From IMG/VR virus record IMGVR_UViG_3300009167_000031, positions 1 to 24,578 of that record: a stretch of DNA of 24,578 nt. One strand, 5' to 3'. This document shows positions 15,745-22,833 of the stretch, one piece after another. Positions within the stretch are counted from its first letter, which is position 1, and the number at the start of each line of letters is the position of its first letter. The position numbers and the translations under genes are program-made. This DNA comes from a virus. The notes under the pieces are model-generated. The model saw nothing but the letters and a program-made list of their open reading frames with translations. It searched no databases and was not told the DNA's origin.

Positions 15745-16197
15745 TTAGCTCAATCTCATGAGTCCGGACGTTGACCACTGAATGGTGAACGTGCCGTTGG
15801 ATGCCGTGTAGTCCTGTCCGAAGTCGAAGCAGCAGACCAGCGGATCCGTGGTAGCCGCCCCAGTGGACTTGTATACGGCCGCGAACCTGGCCGTGATATA
15901 GGCACTGGCCCAGCTGACATCTGCCGAATCCCACGATCCGAGGTTGTTGGTCAGGTCGTAGGTAACGGTGTTGGCGGCAGTAACCCCCATAGAAACGCCG
16001 CCTGTAGTGTAGCCAGTCGTGCCACCGGCCGTGACCTCGTAGGTCGTGATATCGTTGCGGAAGTCATGGGCCGTTCCGGCAGCGGAGACAGTGGTGTACG
16101 TGCTCTGCATGAGCATAACGTACAGGTTGTTGATCTCCAGCGGGACGGTCCCTTCCATGCACTGTGCCTTCCATGTCGTGTACAGAAAACTAGCCAT
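15745..16197 (-). CDS. Small phage virion (tail-associated) protein of a common family
   Basis: This protein has 150 residues. The ATG at 16197 has AGGAGG at 4-base spacing, fused to the previous TAG stop. Its layout is one I recognise from many uncharacterised phage structural clusters: MASFLYTTWKAQCMEGT opening, NNLYVMLMQSTYT, HDFRNDITTYEV, GYTTGGVSM, then YKSTGAATTDPLVCCFDFG and a final NGTFTIQWSTSGLMRL. Members are short beta-rich proteins near tail genes. I know of no proven function. It follows the nozzle gene and precedes the spikes, so a tail-surface or fibre-attachment role is reasonable but unproven. Confidence 0.6.
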   Translation of the reverse strand: MASFLYTTWKAQCMEGTVPLEINNLYVMLMQSTYTTVSAAGTAHDFRNDITTYEVTAGGTTGYTTGGVSMGVTAANTVTYDLTNNLGSWDSADVSWASAYITARFAAVYKSTGAATTDPLVCCFDFGQDYTASNGTFTIQWSTSGLMRLS

Positions 16198-16205
16198 AGT
16201 TCCTC

Positions 16206-16538
16206 CTAGGTTTCGATCCAGACATCCCCATCTTCGCCCTGGTCGTTACTGGGCGGGGAGTCTGATACAGTGAGCTTCCTGAGCCATGACGGCTCGCCTG
16301 CTGTGTTGATCTGCAGAACGTCCATGGGCTCACCACCCTCCGGCAAATGTGGATTACCAGAGGTCGTGTCCGAGGAAGACTCCGCGCTGGCTGCCGCCGT
16401 GGCGTACCGATCAATGATCGTCTCGACTTGTCTCCGCAGCTCAGGAGATGCCAAAGACGACTGCTTCGGCCTGAACGCAGGATCATCAAACGGATTCATC
16501 CTGGTGTCAGTCGGAGTACTTTTTGTTCTTGTGAACAT
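16206..16538 (-). CDS. Small phage protein, unknown function, start ambiguous
   Basis: If the ATG at 16538 is used, the protein has 110 residues and overlaps the nozzle gene by 32 bases, with GAGG 4 bases upstream. An internal ATG at 16499 would give 97 residues beginning MNPFDDPAFRPKQSS, 7 bases after the nozzle stop, but with no good SD. A helix lies at about 30-55 (SPELRRQVETIIDRYATAAA). An Asp/Glu/Pro-rich end carries VLQINTAGEPSWLRKLTVSD and finishes at GDVWIET. I do not recognise the family. Its position next to tail genes suggests a small neck or tail accessory protein. Confidence 0.5.
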   Translation of the reverse strand: MFTRTKSTPTDTRMNPFDDPAFRPKQSSLASPELRRQVETIIDRYATAAASAESSSDTTSGNPHLPEGGEPMDVLQINTAGEPSWLRKLTVSDSPPSNDQGEDGDVWIET

Positions 16539-19209
16539 CCTGCCTCACATACATAAAGCAATCGTTTATTTTCAGCGGAGCGTTAAGTTCCTCCGCATTC
16601 GTGAACTCGATAGAGAACCACTTGGCCCTACCGCCGACCTCGAACTTCTCGATGATCGGACGCCGGTACTCCCTGTCTGTGGACGACGGGGTGACCCCGG
16701 TCAGGGCGTAGGTCCTGAAAACATCCTTGTCCATATCCACGTAGACGTTGGCTGTCAGCGTGTATCCGGTGTTTAGCTCGTACTCTACGTCTATGCGCCT
16801 GAGGTTTCCGTGCTTCTCGAGATCCACCCAGCCCTTCCTGTAGGTCGCGGGGATCAAACTGGCCCCGTCAAGGTACCCGGAGTCGCATAGGTAAACGTAC
16901 CCTGCCCGGCTACCCATCTTCAGGACGTTCTTCTTGGTGGAATCACGGCATACGGAAAGGCAGGACGGCAGGTGCGTGAACGCAAATGTATACCACTTGT
17001 TTCTTAGGTAGTTCCACACTACAGTTGCAGCTCCGCCAGTCGTCCTGTCGTTAAATGTAAACCACACCTCATTGTATTCTTTGTTGTGTGCAGCCACATT
17101 AAGATCGTTACTCGTGTTGACTGCCGAGTTGACGGTCTTGCGGACAGGGATAGAGAAGTCTGTTCTGTAAGCGTTCTGGCCGTCGTAGACCTCAATCCCA
17201 CGGTAGCTGCGGAACATCAGATAGTCATTCACCTCTACCAGCGTACCAGGCGAGATGCAACCGACATCGTTGTTGAGCTGGTACACCCCGTAGAGGAGAC
17301 TGTTCTTCTGGATTACGAAGATGGCATTCGGTTTGAAGACGTAGATCGAGTCCTTATACGGGATAACTCCAGTAATATCATCTCCAGGTATACCGCGTCT
17401 GATAGCGATCCACCCTGTAGCGGTATTAAAATGCTCTGGCTCGTTGATCCTGGAGTAGTAGCCGAGACATTCTGTATGATCGAATACCCAGAGCCTATCA
17501 TCCCAATAACAAGAGAACTTGCCATCGGGGCATACATAGTGGTCCTCCTCGAGCAGGGCTCCGAGAAGGGTGTCGGGGATGCTATCAACAAATGTTTCTG
17601 TGACGTTGTCGTTGATAGTAGCAAGGTAGTAGAACTGGGATCCACCGGAGGTAGTACGATAAATGTTTCTACCTGTGGTCTGCGCATCTGGTGATATGGG
17701 AATGGACGTAAGTGAAACCTGTTGACTGGTTGGATCGGCTGAACAGACGGTGCAATCAAAGGACCAGGATTCACCGTAATTGTTCGTTGTCGTGTTTGTG
17801 AATGTAAGGATGAGACCATAGTTAATATACATAACAGAAGACATCTTGAGTTCCGCAACATAACTGTCACCTCCATCGTAGCTTATTTGGACTGTATCTG
17901 TTCCAAGGCCATCGGTGGCTGAAACCCATATGCGTACAGATGCCGATTGGGTATTGGCATAAGTCCCGGTAACCACAAGCGTCCCGTCTTGACCGTATCC
18001 GTCGTGTGTAACGGCCCCGATATAGGACTTCGTGGCCCGGCTTTCACACCCGTAGTCACCTCCCCTAAAGTATGTGACGGCATACAGGTGTGTACCAACC
18101 AGGGGTTGGGAGCTTGTACTTATATTGTATATAACAATAGAATCAATATATACATCAGGAGGGGTAGAAAGTTCCGTTGTGTTCCTGCGCTGTGAAAGAT
18201 ATACGGCAGCGCTGGCAGAAGACGATCCGTATATACCCTCGATCTCTCTGAGCTGGACCCCGTTCTTGAATGATTTGACCGTAGCGTGAGAAACATCAGT
18301 AGCGTCGACGTAGAACTTCCAGGTATCGAACCCGCTGTACCCGACGAGCCCCGCTGCATCATATGGGGTATCGTGACCGTCAAGGATCGTCACCCCACCT
18401 ACGCTGAACATGACCCTGAGGTGGAAAGACCCGGTAAACACGTTCAGGAAGAAGGCATCGTTCTCGTTTGGCCCAGTCCCCTGGGATCCGATACTCTTAA
18501 AGTAGGCTGGGAACTCTACGGTGAACTTGCTTCCTATGGAATCTGTGGGAGTCAGGTGCCTTTGGGCGTAAGTAGTGCCAGATTCAGCCCCGGTTGTCAG
18601 CCTTAGATACTTCGTGTCGGCGTCTGGACCAACCTCTGAGTCTGGATCTGATGTGTATAGGGAGGAGTCCCCGGTTCCAGAGTCCTCGTCAACCCAGTCA
18701 TCCAGGTCTGCAAAGTGCTCGTGTACGACCAGCGTCTCCGCAGACGTGTACTGAGGGGCCGCAGAGGGGATGGTTGTAGGCGCATCGATCCCGATTTGGT
18801 AGCAGTTTCCGTCGCTATGGATCATCCTGCTGCCCTTCTCGGTGATGATGAACTTCTTCCCTTGGGCTTCGATGATATTTGTTGGGTGGTCCAGGACCGT
18901 GGGGAATGAATACAGGCTGGTCCAGGCCCCAGACGACACCTTGTTGTAGATGGCGCTGTCGAGGACTGCTATCTGGCAGAACTGGGCGCTCGAGTCGAAG
19001 TATGTCGCGTACCCGTATACGTCGTGATCACCGAACGAGGATTCCTCAGTCAGGCCAAGGCGCTTCTCGACCCGCTTCCCGTCCTGGCTAAGGCGGAAGT
19101 TCCGCATGTACACGGCATCTTCAATGGCCAGCCCATCAGACGGGGACATCTCGTCTACACCGCCGTTAAGCGGCAGCTGGAACCGCTTGAGTCCAGGGAG
19201 GTTGAGCAC
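16507..19209 (-). CDS. Large nozzle/tail-hub (P22 gp10-like stabilisation) protein with inserted beta domains
   Basis: This protein has 900 residues with a GTG start at 19209, AGGAG upstream and the SD fused to the previous TAG stop. Residues 1-150 (NGGVDEMSPSDGLAIEDAVY, NFRLSQDGKRVEKRLGL) and about 495-870 look like the beta-propeller platform of podovirus nozzle or packaged-DNA stabilisation proteins: FSCYWDDRLWVFDHT, YKDSIYVFKPNAIFVIQ, YLMFRSYRGIEVYDGQNAY, VVWNYLRNKWYTFAF. Two extra modules interrupt it. Residues about 160-365 look like a LamG/concanavalin-type domain. Residues about 402-490 look like a second beta sandwich (SASVRIWVSATDGLGTDTV). The flanking pieces (LVGTHLYAVTYFRGG and SLTSIPISPDAQTTGRNIYR) join as one fibronectin-like unit. 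It would form the lower tail tube that closes after packaging. The family call is by pattern. Confidence 0.65.
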   Translation of the reverse strand: MLNLPGLKRFQLPLNGGVDEMSPSDGLAIEDAVYMRNFRLSQDGKRVEKRLGLTEESSFGDHDVYGYATYFDSSAQFCQIAVLDSAIYNKVSSGAWTSLYSFPTVLDHPTNIIEAQGKKFIITEKGSRMIHSDGNCYQIGIDAPTTIPSAAPQYTSAETLVVHEHFADLDDWVDEDSGTGDSSLYTSDPDSEVGPDADTKYLRLTTGAESGTTYAQRHLTPTDSIGSKFTVEFPAYFKSIGSQGTGPNENDAFFLNVFTGSFHLRVMFSVGGVTILDGHDTPYDAAGLVGYSGFDTWKFYVDATDVSHATVKSFKNGVQLREIEGIYGSSSASAAVYLSQRRNTTELSTPPDVYIDSIVIYNISTSSQPLVGTHLYAVTYFRGGDYGCESRATKSYIGAVTHDGYGQDGTLVVTGTYANTQSASVRIWVSATDGLGTDTVQISYDGGDSYVAELKMSSVMYINYGLILTFTNTTTNNYGESWSFDCTVCSADPTSQQVSLTSIPISPDAQTTGRNIYRTTSGGSQFYYLATINDNVTETFVDSIPDTLLGALLEEDHYVCPDGKFSCYWDDRLWVFDHTECLGYYSRINEPEHFNTATGWIAIRRGIPGDDITGVIPYKDSIYVFKPNAIFVIQKNSLLYGVYQLNNDVGCISPGTLVEVNDYLMFRSYRGIEVYDGQNAYRTDFSIPVRKTVNSAVNTSNDLNVAAHNKEYNEVWFTFNDRTTGGAATVVWNYLRNKWYTFAFTHLPSCLSVCRDSTKKNVLKMGSRAGYVYLCDSGYLDGASLIPATYRKGWVDLEKHGNLRRIDVEYELNTGYTLTANVYVDMDKDVFRTYALTGVTPSSTDREYRRPIIEKFEVGGRAKWFSIEFTNAEELNAPLKINDCFMYVRQDVHKNKKYSD

Positions 19210-19217
19210 CTTCTCTC

Positions 19218-19928
19218 CTAGTCGAAGAACCCACTAGTGTCGTAGAATGCCTCATCCCTGTCGTCAAAGGTTGTCCTCGAGAGGATCGATTCTTTGACAA
19301 ACCTGGGCTGCTGGTGGAACCTGCCCGCCCATGTCTTTCTGATCGAATAGAACCTGCGGGCATAAAGCTTCTCGATCCCTGTAGTAATGGCCCCGAACGC
19401 CGTTCCGGCTATAACCGCAGCCTGGTACGCAATGAGCCTATGAGTGACGGGAGGTAGATACGCCGGTCCATCGGTGCCCATGCTCACCGCTTCCGGACGG
19501 ATCATATACACCCTTGCGTAGGAGGCTACTGTACCAGACGGCGTCGGGACCCAGTTGATCCTGCTTCCGGTGAAGTAACAGTATGGCGGGTAGTCGGTTG
19601 TCTGCCCGTTATACTTGAAATACTGCATGTCCGAAGGGTCGATGATGCGGATCTCCCTCGGAGTCTCGTCGGAAAGATTGACCTGTACGCTCCACACCTG
19701 CCAGAAGGTCGTGGTAAGTGTCGAGTACGACGTGCTTGCAGTTAGGCCCACGTCCTCGGTAGTCAGGATCTGATCCGGCATGACGTTCACCAGATCCAGG
19801 ACAACCTGCTCCTGAGCGTCGTAGACAAAATCCTGCAAGTTTCCGGTATCACTCATGAGCGCACCCGCATCGTTGGAAAGCTCGTTAACGAGGTAGCGGG
19901 CTGCTAGAATGATCTCGGCTTTAGTCAT
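19218..19928 (-). CDS. Head-tail adaptor protein (SU10/P22-type)
   Basis: This protein has 236 residues. The ATG at 19928 overlaps the preceding stop as TAATG. The N-terminal helix region (MTKAEIILAARYLVNEL) is followed by a beta part with IRIIDPSDMQYFKYNG, CYFTGSRINWVPTP and ARVYMIRPEAVS. A late helical segment comes next (PPVTHRLIAYQAAVIAG, then EKLYARRFYSI). This order matches the family of short-tailed phage adaptors that sit between the portal and the nozzle. Its place directly before the nozzle gene supports the call. Confidence 0.6.
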   Translation of the reverse strand: MTKAEIILAARYLVNELSNDAGALMSDTGNLQDFVYDAQEQVVLDLVNVMPDQILTTEDVGLTASTSYSTLTTTFWQVWSVQVNLSDETPREIRIIDPSDMQYFKYNGQTTDYPPYCYFTGSRINWVPTPSGTVASYARVYMIRPEAVSMGTDGPAYLPPVTHRLIAYQAAVIAGTAFGAITTGIEKLYARRFYSIRKTWAGRFHQQPRFVKESILSRTTFDDRDEAFYDTSGFFD

Positions 19929-20242
19929 TACGCCGCTCCGGGAATCTCGTATCCTTCGATCATAACGTAGGCCGTTCCCGCATCGATTGTGCCAACAGCC
20001 AGGCCGTTGAGAAGGATACCATGCGGCATGTACGAAATGTCCACGGCCAAGGTCGATGGAGCCTTTAGGACGACGGCAGACTTGGCGGTACCCGCAGAGT
20101 CATATTCCTGCAGGATGAGATCGTCACCGCTGACGGCCCCCTGGTAATGGACGTGAAGGACCCTGACTTTGGTCCCGGCAGCCTTGACGGCTCCGGTGCT
20201 ATCCAGGACCCACAAATGAGGGGCAGTAATATCATTCGCCAT
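19928..20242 (-). CDS. Small beta-rich phage protein, possible head or neck component
   Basis: This protein has 104 residues. I chose the ATG at 20242 because AGGAGG lies 5 bases upstream. A frame extension to 20263 lies upstream of this SD and is not supported. The start overlaps the previous gene by 11 bases. The sequence is beta-rich throughout (PHLWVLDSTGAVKAAGTKV, DDLILQEYDSAG, MPHGILLNGLAVGTID, AYVMIEGYEI), with Gly-rich turns and no charged helix. It lies between an unknown gene and the adaptor, so it may be a head-completion or decoration protein. I do not recognise the family with certainty. Confidence 0.5.
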   Translation of the reverse strand: MANDITAPHLWVLDSTGAVKAAGTKVRVLHVHYQGAVSGDDLILQEYDSAGTAKSAVVLKAPSTLAVDISYMPHGILLNGLAVGTIDAGTAYVMIEGYEIPGAA

Positions 20243-20636
20243 CTTTTCCTCCTGGCATGACAAACGTCTTCGTGTTCTCTAATCTATGCATCTTCATAAG
20301 CCCCTCGGCCATCATATCGATAGCCAGTTGCTCTCTCTTTTTCTTGGCTTCTTCTTCCAGCCCCCTGAGCCACCGAAGCTCGTTGAGGGGGTTCTCGACG
20401 ATATTCATCCTCTGGCCCTCGTACTTCTTCTTCCTGAGCTTCTCCAGCGCCGTATGGCTGGGGTGCTCAAACACGTCGATTGTCCTGGGCCCGTGGATAA
20501 TGGCAGTGCCGCCGTCTTTCAGCGGCAGTTTGACGTGTACATCCTTGACGATAGCGATCAGGTTCTCCTCAACCTCCGCCCTGTAGGACGGGTCGATGAT
20601 CTTGAGTTCCTTCTCAAACCACTCTGGTATTAGCAT
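20232..20636 (-). CDS. Small charged helical phage protein, unknown function
   Basis: This protein has 134 residues with an ATG at 20636, directly after a strong hairpin and with no usable SD between them. It opens LIPEWFEKELKIIDPSYRAE, followed by a short beta part (VHVKLPLKDGGTAIIHGPRT). A long charged helix spans about 60-120 (for example EEEAKKKREQLAIDMMAEGL). The end is MPGGKDGE. I do not recognise the family. Position between the head-decoration candidates and the adaptor suggests a minor capsid or head-completion role. Confidence 0.5.
   Translation of the reverse strand: MLIPEWFEKELKIIDPSYRAEVEENLIAIVKDVHVKLPLKDGGTAIIHGPRTIDVFEHPSHTALEKLRKKKYEGQRMNIVENPLNELRWLRGLEEEAKKKREQLAIDMMAEGLMKMHRLENTKTFVMPGGKDGE
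20248..20253 (-). promoter_or_regulatory. Shine-Dalgarno sequence inside the upstream gene, fixes the 20242 start
   Basis: AGGAGG (minus strand) lies 5 bases before the ATG at 20242 and within the 3' end of the 20232-20636 gene. It supports the shorter 104-residue reading over the longer one beginning at 20263. Confidence 0.7.
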
Positions 20637-20645
20637 GTTAAATAT

Positions 20646-20669
20646 GGGAGGGGGCCGAAGCCCCCTCCC
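20646..20669 (-). terminator. Strong GC hairpin with UUCG tetraloop after capsid/decoration genes; possible terminator or attenuator
   Basis: The minus strand reads GGGAGGGGGC, TTCG, GCCCCCTCCC: a perfect 10-base-pair stem with a C(UUCG)G loop, one of the most stable RNA loops known. Only a short AT-rich stretch follows (ATATTTAAC) before the next ATG, so the poly-U part of a classical intrinsic terminator is weak. It lies between the stop at 20678 and the start at 20636. It may attenuate transcription after the highly expressed capsid genes or protect the upstream mRNA 3' end. Confidence 0.7.
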
Positions 20670-20677
20670 TACAATCC

Positions 20678-21070
20678 TTACGTACCAACCGTTCTCGTAC
20701 CACCAGTAAGTGCGTCACCGATCCAGTTAGTCCCATCACTGAAAAGAAGCATGATCCCGCCAACATTGTTCGCATCCGTAGTGAACTGAATATTGTCGGC
20801 AGCAACGTCGTTGAAGGTGATGAGAGTATCTGCTGTCGGAGCAGCCACAGTCAGGTGGTAGTCCGTTGAAACAGCGATTAGATACCACAGCCCCGTTGCC
20901 CCTGTCGGGGAAGGAAGGGTTAGGGTAACATCAGCTGTCCCGGCCACGACAATAATACCACACTGCCCAGGATTCAGAGTTGATGTCGCCGTGACTTTTG
21001 TCACGGGAAAGGCAAAAGGAAAACGAGGATAGGCGTACCCGCCTTTGCTGGCACCCATTTGTGTAGGCAT
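20678..21070 (-). CDS. Small beta-rich protein, second of two tandem paralogues; possible head decoration protein
   Basis: This protein has 130 residues. The ATG at 21070 has AAGGAG at 6-base spacing, fused to the preceding TAA stop. Residues about 40-120 are beta-rich: TADVTLTLPSPTGATGLWYL, HLTVAAPTADTLITFNDVAA, GGIMLLFSDGTNWIG. The block ADTLITFNDVAAD at 80-92 is shared with the upstream neighbour (ADTLITFADVTAD). The N-terminal 25 residues are different from the neighbour's and include aromatic residues (YAYPRFPFAFP). Placement directly after the capsid protein suggests decoration or cementing of the head. The role is inferred. Confidence 0.6.
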   Translation of the reverse strand: MPTQMGASKGGYAYPRFPFAFPVTKVTATSTLNPGQCGIIVVAGTADVTLTLPSPTGATGLWYLIAVSTDYHLTVAAPTADTLITFNDVAADNIQFTTDANNVGGIMLLFSDGTNWIGDALTGGTRTVGT

Positions 21071-21080
21071 GTGTTACTCC

Positions 21081-21503
21081 TTAGGTCGCAACCGTGAAGT
21101 CGGTGGCCAGGTTGGGAAGCATGCAGGCGAAGTAGGCCGTCCCGTCGCAGGTGACGAGGATCGCGTTCCCAGGCTGGTTAGCGTCGATGGCCAGGCCGTC
21201 AGCCGTCACGTCTGCGAACGTGATCAGCGTATCGGCCACGGCGTTAGTGACGGTCAGATTCTGGGCCGCGCCAGCGATAAAGATCGCCCACCAGCCAGCA
21301 CACAGGCCAGGGAGGGTGAAGATCACCGCCCCGCCAGCGCCACGGGTGCTGAAGATTGTGCCAGAGTCGGACTTGACGCATGTGTAGTCTGCGGTCTTTG
21401 TAGCGGTGCGGAGAAAGAAACCGCCTGACGCGGCTTTCAAGTCCACAACCGCGCCCGATTCTGCTTTGAGCTTGCTGAATAAAGCCTTGGCAATACTGAT
21501 CAT
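21081..21503 (-). CDS. Small beta-rich protein, first of two tandem paralogues; possible head decoration protein
   Basis: This protein has 140 residues. I chose the ATG at 21503 (MISIAKALFSKLKAESG), which has AAGGAG 7 bases upstream fused to the capsid-gene TAA stop. A longer reading starting at 21662 lies inside the capsid gene in another frame and is not supported. Residues 1-20 form an amphipathic helix. Residues about 45-130 form a beta domain homologous to the next gene, with IFTLPGLCAGWWAIFIAG, ADTLITFADVTAD (90-102) and NAILVTCDGTAYFACML. Genes at this position in phages often encode capsid cement proteins. Confidence 0.6.
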   Translation of the reverse strand: MISIAKALFSKLKAESGAVVDLKAASGGFFLRTATKTADYTCVKSDSGTIFSTRGAGGAVIFTLPGLCAGWWAIFIAGAAQNLTVTNAVADTLITFADVTADGLAIDANQPGNAILVTCDGTAYFACMLPNLATDFTVAT

Positions 21504-21514
21504 AACAGATCTCC

Positions 21515-22831
21515 TTAGGTCGCAGAGTGCTTGACGTAACGGAGATACCCGTTCGCCTTGGGCCTGGAGCAGGTCATATTGTAGTACCAGCGAAGGTTCG
21601 CCACGTACTCGTCCTTGCCCTGGACCCTGCTGAGAATGTTCCCGTCTGTGCCAGGCAGCCAATCGAGGCCGTTCCTGTCGGGAGCGGAAACCTTGATCGA
21701 GCCATCATCGAAGAAGTAGATCCGGCCGTCCGGGCAGTCTTCGTCGTAGATGATCGGGATCGACTTGGTCTTGCCAGCGAAGAACTTGATGCCCGTGAGG
21801 CCGCCCCAGAGACCGGGGTCGTTGGGCATGGTCTTGTCGGCCTTGAGGATCTCGAAGAGGACGCGCCAGATAACGTCATTGGTCAGAATGACGCTGATCG
21901 TGCCCCACTTCTCCATCTTCTGGATACATTCCAGGAGCTTGATTTCGGTAACGACGGCAGGCGTGGTGATCGCAGAGCCCATGTTGAAGACCTGGCCGCA
22001 GGCCCAGGTATAGGCCGTTCTGTCGACGCCCTGGAATGCGCTCGAGGCCGTGATACCGATATAGGGGTTGGTTGCGGAGATGATGCCCTGCAGGCCCATC
22101 GGAACGCCGGTACCGGCAGCTTCCGTGGTCGCATAGGTATCATGATCGAAGATCAGGGAGTTGGCACCGCAGGTGATGGCTTCGGCCATCGTCAGGGTGT
22201 TCGTCCCAGCGGCGTCGTCGGACATCGTGCTGATCTTGACATCCTCGACTTCCTTGACCCCGGCCGACGTGTAGATGTCTACCGACATTCCCTCGAAGAG
22301 GTACTTGCCAGGATCGGTGTAGTAGTTGGAGTCGATGCCGAAGAGGCCCCAGTTGGTCGTGTCGCCGTCCACATAGCAGGTCGTGGAAGCGGAGACGGCG
22401 GTCTTGACGATCCCGAGACGGCCTGACCCGTCACCCCAGAACTGCTTGTTAAGCTTGTTCGGGATGTAGGCCATGAGGTTTTCGGTCTCGCTCTTGACCA
22501 GCTCCTTGACCGCTCCGGATCCCTTGGAGCAGGCGATGGCCAGGTTGTCGAACTGGAGAGAAGCGTACATACCGCGCTTCATGTAGAAGGTGAACTCGCT
22601 GTAGGACGAGCTGTCGGCCGTGGGGAAGGTGGTGCTGGAAGACGGACGAGCAGATTTGGGCTGCCCGTAGACGACCTTCTGCACACCATACTTGCCCAGG
22701 CAGGTGTCGGTGTCTGTCTTGAAACGATCATAGATCGTAGTGTTGTTGTACCACATGACTTCCAAGCCCGGCTTGATATACTCAAGGAAGAACTTGTTCA
22801 GTCCGGTGGTGCTCAGTGTCGTGACGGCCAT
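21515..22831 (-). CDS. Major capsid protein, HK97 fold
   Basis: This protein has 438 residues. The ATG at 22831 has GGAGG at 6-base spacing. Order of features: an N-terminal arm (NKFFLEYIKPGLEVMWYNNT), an E-loop-like region at about 55-105 (TTFPTADSSSYSEFTFYMKR, then YASLQFDNLAIACSKGSGA), and a long spine-helix region (VKELVKSETENLMAYIPNKL). A beta-rich insertion spans about 140-225. A typical A-domain stretch follows (GVPMGLQGIISATNPYIG, AYTWACGQVFNMGSAITTPA, LLECIQKMEKWGTISVILTN). The gene follows a scaffold-type protein and has no encoded protease nearby. The size is normal for an unprocessed coat protein of the P22/HK97 group. Confidence 0.75.
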   Translation of the reverse strand: MAVTTLSTTGLNKFFLEYIKPGLEVMWYNNTTIYDRFKTDTDTCLGKYGVQKVVYGQPKSARPSSSTTFPTADSSSYSEFTFYMKRGMYASLQFDNLAIACSKGSGAVKELVKSETENLMAYIPNKLNKQFWGDGSGRLGIVKTAVSASTTCYVDGDTTNWGLFGIDSNYYTDPGKYLFEGMSVDIYTSAGVKEVEDVKISTMSDDAAGTNTLTMAEAITCGANSLIFDHDTYATTEAAGTGVPMGLQGIISATNPYIGITASSAFQGVDRTAYTWACGQVFNMGSAITTPAVVTEIKLLECIQKMEKWGTISVILTNDVIWRVLFEILKADKTMPNDPGLWGGLTGIKFFAGKTKSIPIIYDEDCPDGRIYFFDDGSIKVSAPDRNGLDWLPGTDGNILSRVQGKDEYVANLRWYYNMTCSRPKANGYLRYVKHSAT

Positions 22832-22833
22832 GA

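Noticed and set aside
15743-15934. N-terminal extension of the 49-residue peptide over the upstream virion gene
   Set aside because: The extra residues are an out-of-frame reading of the 15745-16197 gene, with no SD at the upstream ATG.
18111-18170. AT-rich patch inside the nozzle gene that might be a promoter or recombination site
   Set aside because: It encodes the Ile/Tyr/Val-rich strands at the end of the lectin-like insert and shows no inverted repeat or promoter spacing.
21504-21662. N-terminal extension of the first decoration-like protein into the capsid gene
   Set aside because: The extension is Arg/Gln-rich out-of-frame capsid sequence. The ATG at 21503 has a good SD and a sensible N-terminus.
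21527-22426. A 299-residue plus-strand open frame opposite the capsid gene
   Set aside because: It lies fully antisense to the well-supported capsid protein, is rich in Arg/Asp/Gly/Val as expected of antisense GC-rich coding sequence, and has no supported start.
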